From NCBI GenBank assembly GCA_021828865.1, contig JAJZCW010000029.1:1-35483 (forward strand): a stretch of 35,483 nucleotides of DNA. The letters are read 5' to 3'. Every line of letters begins with the position of its first letter. The first letter of the stretch is position 1. Both the position numbers and the translations under genes were made by a program. The notes under the pieces were generated by a model. It saw only the letters and a list, made by a program, of their open reading frames with translations. It did no database searches and was not told where the DNA came from. Shown in pieces: positions 1 to 7,220 of the stretch. The DNA is from Bacillota bacterium. Its GTDB lineage: Bacteria; Bacillota; Bacilli; Alicyclobacillales; SLC66.

Positions 1-159
1 TATCCGAAGGTTTACTCTTTCTTGTATGGCTTGAGCTAAGAATAAGCCAGTAGACATCAATAGCCCAAAAATCACCAGAACAAACAACGCGAATGGCAAT
101 GCGTATCCCTTCTCATCAAAAACTCGCAACAATTGGAGTAAGCGAGAGTTCTGCTTCAT
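1..159 (-). CDS. comGG: ComGG-like minor pseudopilin, 3' end outside window
   Basis: The first 53 codons of a small gene read off the left edge of the window. The start is ATG at 157-159, preceded by AGGGA seven bases upstream. The product has a short basic leader, then DEKG followed by a hydrophobic helix (YALPFALFVLVIFGLL, residues 20-35). This is the leader-helix layout of type IV-like pilins, without the Glu+5 of the classical members. It overlaps the end of comGF by 44 nt, which implies translational coupling. Position as last gene after comGF fits ComGG, a membrane-anchored component of the competence pseudopilus. The assignment is from synteny and helix type; most of the protein is not visible. 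Confidence 0.75.
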   Translation of the reverse strand, partial: MKQNSRLLQLLRVFDEKGYALPFALFVLVIFGLLMSTGLFLAQAIQERVNLRI

Positions 160-610
160 TGGATTTTCCCTCATTATCATAATCGATCGTCGCATGAAGT
201 TCGTTGTTGACCACTTGCCAGGACACACGATCCACATTGGTTGAAACCACCACTTCACCATTGCCGTTCAAGGTCCGCAATATCAGATGAGAAATTGGCG
301 AAAAGCCATACGTTGCCACCTCACCATCCGACAAGTCCACTGTCAAAAATGAACCATCCGTATTCACTCGTGTCGAGCAGGTTAAATCTTGAGTCAGCGC
401 GTGATAGAGCACCCACTCATCATCGAGACTTTGCATGATGGAGGTCTCTTGATCCATTGCTTTCCACCCGAACATCCATAATGAAATCCCCAGCGTCAGG
501 ATCAATCCTGTCAAAGTAAGAGAAATCATCATTTCTATCAACGTAAATCCTTTATCTCTTTCATTTTTTACTAGCTTGCAAGGTTTGGAAAACAAACATC
601 GGCTGATCAT
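116..610 (-). CDS. comGF: ComGF competence pseudopilin
   Basis: Minor pseudopilin of the DNA-uptake filament. From the chosen ATG the product is 164 aa with leader residues 1-21 ending in DKG, then FTLIE with Glu at mature position +5 and a hydrophobic helix over about 30 residues. The remainder is a small extracytoplasmic beta-rich domain ending before the overlap with comGG. The start at 610 is preferred because AAGGA lies eight bases upstream; an in-frame ATG at 637 is possible but has only a poorly spaced GGTGG. The gene overlaps the comGE 3' end by 50 nt and the comGG 5' end by 44 nt, as in tightly coupled comG operons. Expected at the membrane and periplasm-like space with ComGC, ComGD, ComGE and ComGG. 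Confidence 0.85.
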   Translation of the reverse strand: MISRCLFSKPCKLVKNERDKGFTLIEMMISLTLTGLILTLGISLWMFGWKAMDQETSIMQSLDDEWVLYHALTQDLTCSTRVNTDGSFLTVDLSDGEVATYGFSPISHLILRTLNGNGEVVVSTNVDRVSWQVVNNELHATIDYDNEGKSNEAELSLTPIVASF

Positions 611-899
611 CTGTATTTTCCTTGTATACAGCGGCATTCACCACCCATAACCCGTTACTGAAGTTACTAGTTGAAACTTTTACCCATAAATTTTCAGAGA
701 GAAATTCAGTTGCGGGTTGCACCACTCCCAGTCCCACCTGGTGAGTTGCCTCATCAAGCGCACCGTGGCCAACAAATGCAGCCTTCTCCATCAACGATGC
801 GTTCTCGAATCCCTTCCACAATGTCTCATCTCCATTAAAGGCAACCGTGACAATGATGGCGATTACCATAAGTGCCGCAATTACTTCCATCAAATTCAT
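561..899 (-). CDS. comGE: ComGE-like minor pseudopilin without a visible leader peptide
   Basis: A 112-aa protein starting MNLMEVIAALMVIAIIV, i.e. the hydrophobic pilin helix with a Glu in the +5 position, then a small extracytoplasmic domain. Its place between comGD and comGF makes ComGE the natural assignment. The ATG at 897-899 coincides with what would be mature position +1, so there is no cytoplasmic leader and no Gly at -1. Upstream in frame I read only V-R-K-R-E-E after a TGA stop, with no ATG, GTG or TTG. GAGG sits very close (two bases) to this ATG; the in-frame TTG or ATG three codons later are alternatives and would shorten it further. Either processing is dispensable, initiation uses a rare codon, or there is a sequence change. 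Confidence 0.72.
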   Translation of the reverse strand: MNLMEVIAALMVIAIIVTVAFNGDETLWKGFENASLMEKAAFVGHGALDEATHQVGLGVVQPATEFLSENLWVKVSTSNFSNGLWVVNAAVYKENTDDQPMFVFQTLQASKK

Positions 900-912
900 T
901 TCCTCACGCTTT

Positions 913-1377
913 CTAACCCTGATTCACAACGGGGCTTGACGCCATTCTAATATCGCCATACTGCAAATAAAGCACAGCATTGCGAATAGCCCCTTCAGGA
1001 TCCTGAATGATGATTTGACCTCCCTCGTTCACATTGCCTAATGGATTAAACCTGACTGTTGAGCTCGGCAAATGAACAATCCCTTCAAAATAAAAAATGG
1101 GGGAGGAAATGGTGCGTGGCGTAAAATGTCCGTTTGATCCGTCATAAAAATAATAGGTCTCACTGTATGGTAGAAAGCGAATTTCCTGATAGACTTGTTT
1201 GGTTTGCGCAAGCATTTGTTGGGTGCGAAGGTCGGAAACAATTTGCCAAGCAGAGGTTTCAAGTGCCGCATGATCCTTAGCACTGACAAAGCCAGGAAGA
1301 ACAATGGAAAGACCCACGCCAAACAAAAAGATGGCAATCACCAGTTCAAGCAAGGTAAACCCGTTATCTTTCTTCAT
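913..1377 (-). CDS. comGD: ComGD competence pseudopilin
   Basis: Pseudopilin of the competence filament, 154 aa from the chosen start. The leader is MKKDNG, cleavage would fall after Gly6, and the mature protein starts FTLLE with Glu+5, followed by a hydrophobic helix. The globular part carries an aromatic stretch (ETYYFYDG) and ends in a beta-rich region typical of GspH/ComGD-type pseudopilins. ATG at 1375-1377 lies just after the comGC stop codon (1380-1382). An in-frame TTG at 1383 is better spaced from the upstream GGAGA and is an alternative start that would add only two residues. Processing is expected by a PilD/ComC-type peptidase; the one at 29025-29777 is the only candidate in the window. 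Confidence 0.86.
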   Translation of the reverse strand: MKKDNGFTLLELVIAIFLFGVGLSIVLPGFVSAKDHAALETSAWQIVSDLRTQQMLAQTKQVYQEIRFLPYSETYYFYDGSNGHFTPRTISSPIFYFEGIVHLPSSTVRFNPLGNVNEGGQIIIQDPEGAIRNAVLYLQYGDIRMASSPVVNQG

Positions 1378-1379
1378 TT

Positions 1380-1838
1380 TCAATCGCCCAATTCTCCATG
1401 TGCTGTACAACTCACCTTTACCTCCATCGTTGAATTCGTCGTGGTTCCTGTAGAGGTGGAGGTAGTGGTAGTGCCATTAGTATTAGTGCCAGCAGTACTC
1501 GTGCTAGTTGGAGTAATGGTGATGGTATAATCACCACCACTTGGACAAGTAGGAACCGAGTCGATATAGCCATTAGTTTTCAGGTCATTCAGAATACCGG
1601 CTGTATCCGTCTCAGGAGGATATTGGTGATTAGTAAGGTAGTACTCCGTTAGCGCAGCCCGGATCATTTTTTGATTGCCTTCACATCCCGTTTGTGCAGC
1701 ATTTGCTCCTGCTGTCTGCAGGTTGGGTAATGCAATGGCCATCACCACAGATACGATGAAAAGCGCAATCACCATTTCAATCAGTGTAAATCCGTTCTGT
1801 TCGGTTATTTTTTTCTTCATATGTACTAACATTTTCAT
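1380..1838 (-). CDS. comGC: ComGC major competence pseudopilin with Thr/Ser-rich insert
   Basis: Major pseudopilin of the transformation pilus, 152 aa. The leader ends at Gly16, followed by FTLIE (Glu+5) and a hydrophobic helix (residues 17-38). Cys52, Cys98 and Cys144 are present; CPSGGDYT (98-105) and SCTAHG (143-148) match the C-terminal hallmark of ComGC. Between them sits a roughly 35-residue Thr/Ser/Asn-rich low-complexity segment (about 108-138) that ComGC proteins usually lack, because these two strands are normally nearly contiguous. The start at 1838 has AGAGGA seven bases upstream; Met7 is a weaker alternative. The gene follows comGB by 17 nt in the operon. Confidence 0.92.
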   Translation of the reverse strand: MKMLVHMKKKITEQNGFTLIEMVIALFIVSVVMAIALPNLQTAGANAAQTGCEGNQKMIRAALTEYYLTNHQYPPETDTAGILNDLKTNGYIDSVPTCPSGGDYTITITPTSTSTAGTNTNGTTTTSTSTGTTTNSTMEVKVSCTAHGELGD

Positions 1839-1855
1839 GATTTTGTCCTCTCTTT

Positions 1856-2884
1856 TTATGAAAGTTGTTTCACTAGGTCTGTCATCGGCAAAAGCAATAC
1901 CAGTGTCACCCCACCTATCATCACTCCCAAAATGAACAAACTTGCTGGTTCGAAGAATGAAAATAAGCGCTCTACCGTCCTGTCAAAACTTCGTTCATAA
2001 TAGTTTTTTAACCGTTTTGCGCCCCCTTCAAGATCACCTGTTTGTTCTGCAATGGTGAGCATCGAAGCGGCCAATTCTGGAAAATATGGTGTTAGTCTTA
2101 ACGCATGGGAAAGCGTGGTGCCCTTTCCCACCGCATGAAAGATCGTTGTCCACTCGCATCTCATCCGAGCGGTATTGGTCGAAATCATGACCTCAATCGC
2201 TGTCAACAAATCCACTCCTGCGCCCAAAAGCGCGGATAGGGTTTCAAAATTTTGCATGGCTTTGAGTATTCGCAACCATGCCCCCCACGAATGGCGGACC
2301 ACCCTTTTTTCCACTCGAATCAGCCAACGATCCCTCTTCCACCAAAACAACACCACGAGACCACCCACTAACAAAATGGTATAAGGTAACGACATCACTA
2401 CCACATTGGCAAGCATCATCACTACCTGCACCTGACGAGGAATCGCCAAATTCAAGGAGTGATAAAACTTTAAAAAGTGTGGAATCACTTGCCATGCCAT
2501 CATATACATCGAAACTAGGGAGAGGAACATTAATAAAATGGGATACGACAGCATTTTTCCTAGCTTCTCCCGGCGCAATCTACGGTGATTGAAATAGAGC
2601 GTTAAACTTTGAAATGCCTGATCCAATTCCCCCGTCACGAGGCCCACCCGTAAAAAAGAAACCGCCACCTCCGGAAACCCCGCTCGTTCAAACACTTCCT
2701 CCACCGCTTGGCCACGACTGATCGAATCTTTCATTTGTTTGGCCCATCCATATCGTTTGGGAGCGACCAACGCGAGTGAATCGAGCGACTGGTTCAGATC
2801 GATTCCGGCTGAAAGCAAATCAGCAAGATCGGCAACAAAAAATTCAATTTGTCTCGATGGCAGCTTCCTCTTTTTCTGCAACAA
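1856..2884 (-). CDS. comGB: ComGB inner-membrane platform protein
   Basis: GspF/PilC-family polytopic membrane protein, 342 aa, the platform on which the ComG pseudopilus is assembled by the ComGA ATPase. Two T2SF-type domains are recognisable: an N-terminal one containing DLADLLSAGIDLNQSL, and a second containing NFETLSALLGAGVDLLTAI and SMLTIAEQTGDLE. Hydrophobic segments lie after the first domain (around 118-140 and 160-185) and at the C-terminus (about 312-335). It is shorter than the paralogous PilC at 30511-31725 because it lacks the N-terminal region before the first T2SF domain, which is usual for ComGB. The start overlaps the end of comGA by 41 nt, indicating coupled translation. Confidence 0.93.
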   Translation of the reverse strand: MLQKKRKLPSRQIEFFVADLADLLSAGIDLNQSLDSLALVAPKRYGWAKQMKDSISRGQAVEEVFERAGFPEVAVSFLRVGLVTGELDQAFQSLTLYFNHRRLRREKLGKMLSYPILLMFLSLVSMYMMAWQVIPHFLKFYHSLNLAIPRQVQVVMMLANVVVMSLPYTILLVGGLVVLFWWKRDRWLIRVEKRVVRHSWGAWLRILKAMQNFETLSALLGAGVDLLTAIEVMISTNTARMRCEWTTIFHAVGKGTTLSHALRLTPYFPELAASMLTIAEQTGDLEGGAKRLKNYYERSFDRTVERLFSFFEPASLFILGVMIGGVTLVLLLPMTDLVKQLS

Positions 2885-3884
2885 ACATTTTCAGTCCCTT
2901 CACGTTGTATTCGGACGTCCTGGTTTGATCACGCAAAAATTGTTGAATGTGACTAGCCCCAAGCATATTGAATTCCGCACGGCGCGCCATCACCCCCACT
3001 TGGTGACACTTCGCGCACCCCTCTCCATGACACTCATCGCACTGTATCGGTAAAAGTCGTTGCCAGATGATGAGTTTCAGCGACTCTGATAGATAAGAGC
3101 GCTCCACGCCGAATTCAAGTAAACGCGTGATCACTTGATAGGGAGAATCAGCATGGACTGTGCTCAGTAAATGGTGCCCCGTCAAACCTGCACGAACCGC
3201 AATTTGCGCTGTGAGTTCATCGCGGATCTCACCTACCATCAACAAGTCGGGATCCTGCCTGAGCGCATTGCGAAGTCCCTCCGCAAAAGTCAGACCGATT
3301 TTTTCATCGACTTCTACCTGTGAAAAGGAATCGAGTTTCCGCTCCACCGGGTCTTCAATGGTCAGAACAGATTCCCCAAGCAAATTGCGCTCCCGCATCA
3401 GCGCATATAGTGTAGTGCTTTTGCCGGAACCAACTTTACCGGCAGTGATGAGCATTCCACCTGCTCCCGAAAAAAATTGATGCACTTCCTCTTCCAAGTC
3501 TTTTGTAAAGCCAAGCGATGCCATTGACTGCCATGGATTCTCTTTAGGGAGTATTCGCACCACTGCCCGTTCTCCACGAATCGTGGGCATGGTCGCCATG
3601 CGTAAATCGCATTCCGCATCACCGTGCAAAAAATGATACTGTCCATCCTGCGGTCGGCGTCTTTCCGCGAGTGACAACTTCGCAAGTACTTTCAACCTAG
3701 CCATCGCGCTTTGCTCCGTATAAAAAGGAAAGTCAGATACTTGATCTAAAGGTAAAAGCTTGCCATGGATGCGTAAGTGAATGCCAATACCATCAGAAAA
3801 CGGATCAAAATGTAGATCGGAAGCACCAAGCATTAGTGCCTTCTGAATAATCTTATCCACTTGTTCACTGATTTCGATGTCCAA
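2844..3884 (-). CDS. comGA: ComGA competence assembly ATPase
   Basis: Cytoplasmic GspE/PilT-superfamily ATPase that powers the competence pseudopilus, 346 aa. Visible motifs are Walker A GKVGSGKS (149-156), the Asp box around EDPVE (178-182), Walker B DPDLLMVGEIRD (211-222), the His box GHHLLSTVHA (236-245), and a four-Cys metal-binding cluster (Cys282, 285, 290, 293). It lacks the N-terminal MshEN-type domain found in PilB, so its length fits ComGA rather than PilB. The start codon is TTG at 3882-3884, with an excellent GGAGG seven bases upstream. It is the first gene of comGA-GG; about 100 nt separate it from the upstream peptidase gene, with no clear sigma-A promoter that I can defend. Confidence 0.93.
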   Translation of the reverse strand: MDIEISEQVDKIIQKALMLGASDLHFDPFSDGIGIHLRIHGKLLPLDQVSDFPFYTEQSAMARLKVLAKLSLAERRRPQDGQYHFLHGDAECDLRMATMPTIRGERAVVRILPKENPWQSMASLGFTKDLEEEVHQFFSGAGGMLITAGKVGSGKSTTLYALMRERNLLGESVLTIEDPVERKLDSFSQVEVDEKIGLTFAEGLRNALRQDPDLLMVGEIRDELTAQIAVRAGLTGHHLLSTVHADSPYQVITRLLEFGVERSYLSESLKLIIWQRLLPIQCDECHGEGCAKCHQVGVMARRAEFNMLGASHIQQFLRDQTRTSEYNVKGLKMFVAEKEEAAIETN

Positions 3885-3939
3885 AACCTCACCTCCCAGC
3901 GCTTATAGCGAAACTGTTCAAGCACTTGGAGTAAGAACC

Positions 3940-3979
3940 TTTTTCCTATGGGAAATTGTCAGTTAAGATAGGAGAAAAA
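3940..3979. repeat. Imperfect inverted repeat upstream of comGA
   Basis: In the 104-nt gap between the M67 peptidase gene and comGA, TTTTTCCTAT (3940-3949) faces ATAGGAGAAAAA (3968-3979), giving six perfect pairs plus an A/T extension with one bulge around an 18-nt loop. It has no T-tract after the minus-strand arm, so it is unlikely to be a terminator. It could be an operator or an RNA structure in the comG leader. I did not find a convincing ComK box in this gap. Low confidence as a functional element. Confidence 0.3.
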
Positions 3980-3988
3980 CGGGGTATT

Positions 3989-4459
3989 TCACCAATTTGT
4001 CAATTTCAAAGTGAGAGGATGAAAGGAGACATGGTGTTCCACTTTTTCATATCTATAAAATTGCACATCAGGCGACATCCCGGCAAATGACACGATGCTA
4101 TGTGCCAAATCACGATAGCCGTAAGCTTCCTTCAAATCTTTTCGCGAAGGCACCGCAGGGCTGGAAGGATGACTGTGTACCGTAGCAAGTAGCTCCATTC
4201 CCGATGCCTTCGCCTTCATGATGATGGGAACGAGATCCCTTGGGGATGCGTTGTAATTTTTCGCGTCCGGTTTATCGCTTGCGATCGGTTGAAAATTTTC
4301 TATCATCCACTCCTCCATTACACGCTTGCCAAAAAGCAGCCCTCCACTCTCATATGGCAGCGCTGCTTCAAGAAATTGTATCATTTGTTCGCGTATCGCT
4401 GAGGGGATGATCAGTTGCCAGACGTCAAATTCACAGCCATGATCGCCTTTTCGCTCCAT
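3989..4459 (-). CDS. M67 (JAB1/MPN+/JAMM) family metallopeptidase
   Basis: A 156-aa single-domain JAMM protein. The zinc site is intact: Glu37 in YESGGLLFG, His95 and His97 in HSHP, then Ser105 and Asp108 with the canonical spacing HxHPx7Sx2D. Bacterial stand-alone M67 proteins are small zinc isopeptidases or peptidases of often unknown substrate; some act on ubiquitin-like or sulfur-carrier proteins, but no ThiS/MoaD-like or E1-like gene is visible here. The 5' end overlaps the Nudix gene by 49 nt and the comG operon follows 100 nt later. The start at 4459 has GAGG ten bases upstream. Fold and catalysis are well supported; the biological role is unknown. Confidence 0.85.
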   Translation of the reverse strand: MERKGDHGCEFDVWQLIIPSAIREQMIQFLEAALPYESGGLLFGKRVMEEWMIENFQPIASDKPDAKNYNASPRDLVPIIMKAKASGMELLATVHSHPSSPAVPSRKDLKEAYGYRDLAHSIVSFAGMSPDVQFYRYEKVEHHVSFHPLTLKLTNW

Positions 4460-4875
4460 GCGATCACTTCCTCCGTTACGCCTATCTCTCTCATCTGTGC
4501 AGTGGTGAACCAGCCGATGTCAAGCGACTCGTCATTTTTTAATAGTGTGGTATCCCCCAACGGCCTTGCAAAATAGATGAGATCAATGTGCTGATGTCCG
4601 GGTTCAATGTCTTCGAGTTGGATGCCAGCAGGACGCGCGAGTGCATGGTCAAATCCGGCAGGTTCATAATCCGAGACAAGCTCCACCTTGATACCTGTTT
4701 CTTCATACACTTCTCTCACTGCCGCATGATCCGGCAATTCCGGTGCATCAATATGACCACCTGGAGGCAGCCATCTGCCCAGTTTTTTATGTAGCAAAAG
4801 CAGTACCCGATCCCCATCCACTACAACGCCAGTTGCCACAAAGTCACGGGTCACGCCATCGTTGCCCCTATACAT
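4411..4875 (-). CDS. Nudix hydrolase
   Basis: A 154-aa Nudix-fold hydrolase with a complete Nudix box from Gly40 to Ile62: G-x5-E46-x7-R54-E55-x2-E58-E59-x-G-U. The acidic residues bind the divalent metal used to hydrolyse a nucleoside diphosphate linked to another group. Substrate cannot be told from sequence; the preceding WLPPGGHID is typical of ADP-ribose or (d)NTP-type Nudix enzymes. The start has GGAGGAGA with seven bases of spacing. It lies 15 nt after obg and overlaps the M67 gene, so the three are probably co-transcribed. Cytoplasmic, with no signal or membrane segment. Confidence 0.88.
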   Translation of the reverse strand: MYRGNDGVTRDFVATGVVVDGDRVLLLLHKKLGRWLPPGGHIDAPELPDHAAVREVYEETGIKVELVSDYEPAGFDHALARPAGIQLEDIEPGHQHIDLIYFARPLGDTTLLKNDESLDIGWFTTAQMREIGVTEEVIAWSEKAIMAVNLTSGN

Positions 4876-4890
4876 GGTTGGTCTCCTCCC

Positions 4891-6168
4891 CTAGTCCACA
4901 AAGTCAAATTCCAAATCTCCGACACGGATGACATCGCCATTGCCCGCTCCACGTTCACGCAGCGCATTGTCCACTCCAGAGCGCTTCAAAATGCGCTGGA
5001 AACGTTTCACCGCATCATACTGATCAAAATTGGTCATTTGCACCAGTTTATCAAGCTCATCGCTGACCACCACATAAACCTCTTGATCCATCTCAATGGA
5101 AAATTGGATCTTTTGCCCTTTTGCCGTATACACGACTTCGTCCGCCGACACTTCTTCAGGTTCCGGCTCTTCATCAGGCATCGTATCGAGTAAATAGCCG
5201 ACACGCGACATCAGTTCATCCACCCCGGATCTTGTCACTGCGGAGATAGGGATTACCTCAAGCTCCGGATAACTCGCTTGAAATTCACGCAAATGCGCTT
5301 CTGCTTCTGGCATATCCATTTTGTTAGCGGCGATAATTTGTGGTCGTTTCAGTAAAATGGGATTGTAGGACTCCAGTTCCTTTTGAATTACCTGGTAGTC
5401 TTGTACGGGATCCCTCTCTTCGGTGGCAGCCATATCAATCACGTGAATCAACACCCGAGTGCGCTCGACATGACGCAAAAATTCGTGTCCAAGTCCCAAT
5501 CCCTCGTGTGCACCTTCGATGAGCCCCGGTAAATCAGCCAGAACAAACGATCGTCCTTCACCAAGCGTGACGACTCCTAAATAGGGCGACAACGTGGTGA
5601 AATGATAAGCGGCAATTTTCGGCTCTGCCGCGCTGACCACTGACAATAGCGTTGATTTTCCGACACTCGGAAATCCAACCAGTCCCGCATCTGCCAGTAA
5701 CTTCAATTCGAGGACCACCGTTCGTTCCTCGCCAGGTTCACCTTTTTCCGCCATGTCCGGCGCCTTGTTCTTTGCGTTCGCAAAGTGCACATTGCCACGA
5801 CCACCACGTCCGCCTTTCACAATCACTGCGCGTTCACCGTCTTGCGTCAAGTCCGCAATCAACTCATTAGTGAAGGCGTCTCGCACCACCGTTCCCGGTG
5901 GCACTTTTACGATCAGGTCTTCGGCATGAGCGCCGTATTGATTCTTGGGACGGCCATTTTCCCCATTTTTTGCCTTAAAATGCCGCTGATAACGAAAATC
6001 CATCAACGTGCGAAGCCCTTCGTCCACCACAAAAATCACATTGCCACCACGACCGCCGTCTCCGCCTGCAGGCCCACCCAAAGGCACGTATTTTTCCCTT
6101 CGGTAGGCCACCATGCCATTCCCGCCGTCTCCCGCTTTCACCTCAACTTTTGCCGTATCGACAAACAT
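4891..6168 (-). CDS. obg: Obg/CgtA ribosome-associated GTPase
   Basis: Essential Obg GTPase, 425 aa. The glycine-rich Obg fold occupies residues 1-158 (for example GGDGGRGGNV). The G domain follows, with G1 GFPSVGKS (165-172), switch I TTL (191-193), G3 DLPGLIEGA (212-220) and NKMD as G4. The C-terminal OCT domain closes the protein, as in Firmicute Obg. Family members bind the 50S subunit and link ribosome assembly to stress and, in Bacillus, to sporulation. ATG at 6166-6168 is chosen because GGAG lies seven bases upstream and the family starts with MFVD; a longer frame upstream to 6228 runs through the terminator hairpin. The expected neighbour spo0B is absent. Confidence 0.97.
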   Translation of the reverse strand: MFVDTAKVEVKAGDGGNGMVAYRREKYVPLGGPAGGDGGRGGNVIFVVDEGLRTLMDFRYQRHFKAKNGENGRPKNQYGAHAEDLIVKVPPGTVVRDAFTNELIADLTQDGERAVIVKGGRGGRGNVHFANAKNKAPDMAEKGEPGEERTVVLELKLLADAGLVGFPSVGKSTLLSVVSAAEPKIAAYHFTTLSPYLGVVTLGEGRSFVLADLPGLIEGAHEGLGLGHEFLRHVERTRVLIHVIDMAATEERDPVQDYQVIQKELESYNPILLKRPQIIAANKMDMPEAEAHLREFQASYPELEVIPISAVTRSGVDELMSRVGYLLDTMPDEEPEPEEVSADEVVYTAKGQKIQFSIEMDQEVYVVVSDELDKLVQMTNFDQYDAVKRFQRILKRSGVDNALRERGAGNGDVIRVGDLEFDFVD

Positions 6169-6188
6169 CGAAACACTCCTTTTTTGTG

Positions 6189-6225
6189 AAAAAAAGCAAA
6201 ACCCAGTCGCTCGCGGCAACTGGGT
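6189..6225 (-). terminator. Intrinsic terminator or attenuator between rpmA and obg
   Basis: On the minus strand ACCCAGT (plus 6219-6225) pairs perfectly with ACTGGGT (plus 6201-6207) around an 11-nt GC-rich loop, followed by TTTTGCTTTTTTT (plus 6189-6201). It lies 18 nt after the rpmA stop and about 20 nt before the obg start. With no room for a separate obg promoter downstream, it probably acts as a partial terminator. Confidence 0.8.
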
Positions 6226-6242
6226 CAAAAATCAAACCTAAC

Positions 6243-6551
6243 TTACAGTGCAGTCTCTACCGGTTCACTTGCCGCTACTGGATAGACACTCACGCGCTTG
6301 CGATCATGGCCGAAGCGCTCAAATTTTACCACACCATCCACTTTGGCAAACAAGGTGTCGTCGCCACCGCGTCCCACGTTAGTCCCTGGATAAATACGTG
6401 TACCACGTTGGCGCACTAAAATGCTACCACCTGTCACCAATTGTCCGTCTCCACGTTTCACGCCAAGGCGTTTCGCATGGCTGTCGCGCCCGTTGCGAGT
6501 GGAGGACACACCTTTTTTATGTGCAAATAATTGTAAATTATAACGCAACAA
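6243..6551 (-). CDS. rpmA: 50S ribosomal protein L27
   Basis: Ribosomal protein bL27, 102 aa, with the core motif [13 protein letters not shown] and the [11 protein letters not shown] segment. The N-terminus MLRYNLQLF precedes Ala-His-Lys-Lys, matching the Firmicute-type N-terminal extension (consensus LQFF-A) that is removed by the Prp protease encoded just upstream. The start codon is TTG at 6549-6551, with GGAGG nine bases upstream. It follows prp by 15 nt within the rplU-prp-rpmA operon. The mature N-terminus reaches the peptidyl-transferase centre in the ribosome. Confidence 0.97.
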   Translation of the reverse strand: MLRYNLQLFAHKKGVSSTRNGRDSHAKRLGVKRGDGQLVTGGSILVRQRGTRIYPGTNVGRGGDDTLFAKVDGVVKFERFGHDRKRVSVYPVAASEPVETAL

Positions 6552-6566
6552 TGTAATAACCTCCTG

Positions 6567-6899
6567 TCACTTTTTCAATAATTGTTCTTTAACCCGCAAA
6601 TACTTGCTGTGTTCTTCGGCTATTCCCATCAGACCGACTCGAAGGCTCTGTGCCAACCACTGCGTCTTCTCATCATCGCTGACTTCCACATCCATCAAGC
6701 CTTCGCTTGCCTGGTAGCTTAGCTTGGTTCCGCAAAGCGCCTCCACGCTATTGACAAAATTGATGGACAAGGCAGAAACTGCAGAACATACAATATCCTT
6801 GCCATATTCACCAGAACCCGCATGACCTTCGATAAGAAAACGAGTGATCTTTCGCGTCTGGTTCGACATGACGGTTTCAAATATCTGCGCCCGAATCAT
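6567..6899 (-). CDS. prp: Ribosomal-processing cysteine protease Prp (YsxB)
   Basis: A 110-aa cytoplasmic cysteine protease of the Prp/YsxB family, which cleaves the N-terminal extension of L27. The catalytic pair is visible as His26 in GHAGSGEYG and Cys38 in DIVCSAVSAL (numbering from the ATG at 6899). Its position between rplU and rpmA is conserved in Firmicutes and supports the function. ATG at 6897-6899 is preferred over the TTG one codon earlier, since AAGG lies seven bases upstream. The gene begins right after the rplU stop, so translation is likely coupled. Confidence 0.93.
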   Translation of the reverse strand: MIRAQIFETVMSNQTRKITRFLIEGHAGSGEYGKDIVCSAVSALSINFVNSVEALCGTKLSYQASEGLMDVEVSDDEKTQWLAQSLRVGLMGIAEEHSKYLRVKEQLLKK

Positions 6900-6902
6900 C
6901 AA

Positions 6903-7214
6903 TTAACCTTGAATGGCAGTCACTTTGACCTTTGTATAAGGTTGACGATGGCCTTGCTTGCGGCGATAGTTTTTCTTGGACTTGTATTTGAACACGATGA
7001 TTTTCTTGCCTTTGCCGTGTTCGACAACCGTTCCCACTACTTTTGCGCCATCGATGACTGGAGAACCCACCTGAACTTTTCCGTCTTTCTCAAGCAACAA
7101 CACTTTATCAAACGTGTATTCTGCACCAGCTTCTGCGTCGAGTTTCTCAATGTAAAGCGTAGAGCCTTCCTCTACTTTATACTGCTTACCGCCTGTTTCA
7201 ACAATCGCGTACAA
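6903..7214 (-). CDS. rplU: 50S ribosomal protein L21
   Basis: Ribosomal protein bL21, 103 aa, starting with the family signature [13 protein letters not shown]. The start is TTG at 7212-7214, eight bases after a strong GGAGG; the frame is open five codons further, but that would place the start on top of the SD and add residues the family lacks. The C-terminus ([14 protein letters not shown]) is also typical of L21. It is the first gene of rplU-prp-rpmA, preceded by a structured leader that resembles the L21 leader RNA. Confidence 0.97.
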   Translation of the reverse strand: MYAIVETGGKQYKVEEGSTLYIEKLDAEAGAEYTFDKVLLLEKDGKVQVGSPVIDGAKVVGTVVEHGKGKKIIVFKYKSKKNYRRKQGHRQPYTKVKVTAIQG

Positions 7215-7220
7215 TACGCG

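Noticed and set aside
116..1838. A recurring short word near the start of several pseudopilin genes as a DNA-uptake sequence
   Set aside because: The word reverse-translates to the conserved GFTLIE pilin motif, so it is explained by coding.
3885..3988. ComK box ahead of comGA
   Set aside because: No properly spaced AAAA-N5-TTTT pair found; the nearest A-rich and T-rich words do not match the spacing.
6169..6228. N-terminal 20-residue extension of Obg
   Set aside because: It translates the terminator hairpin; the family start MFVD at 6168 has a good SD.
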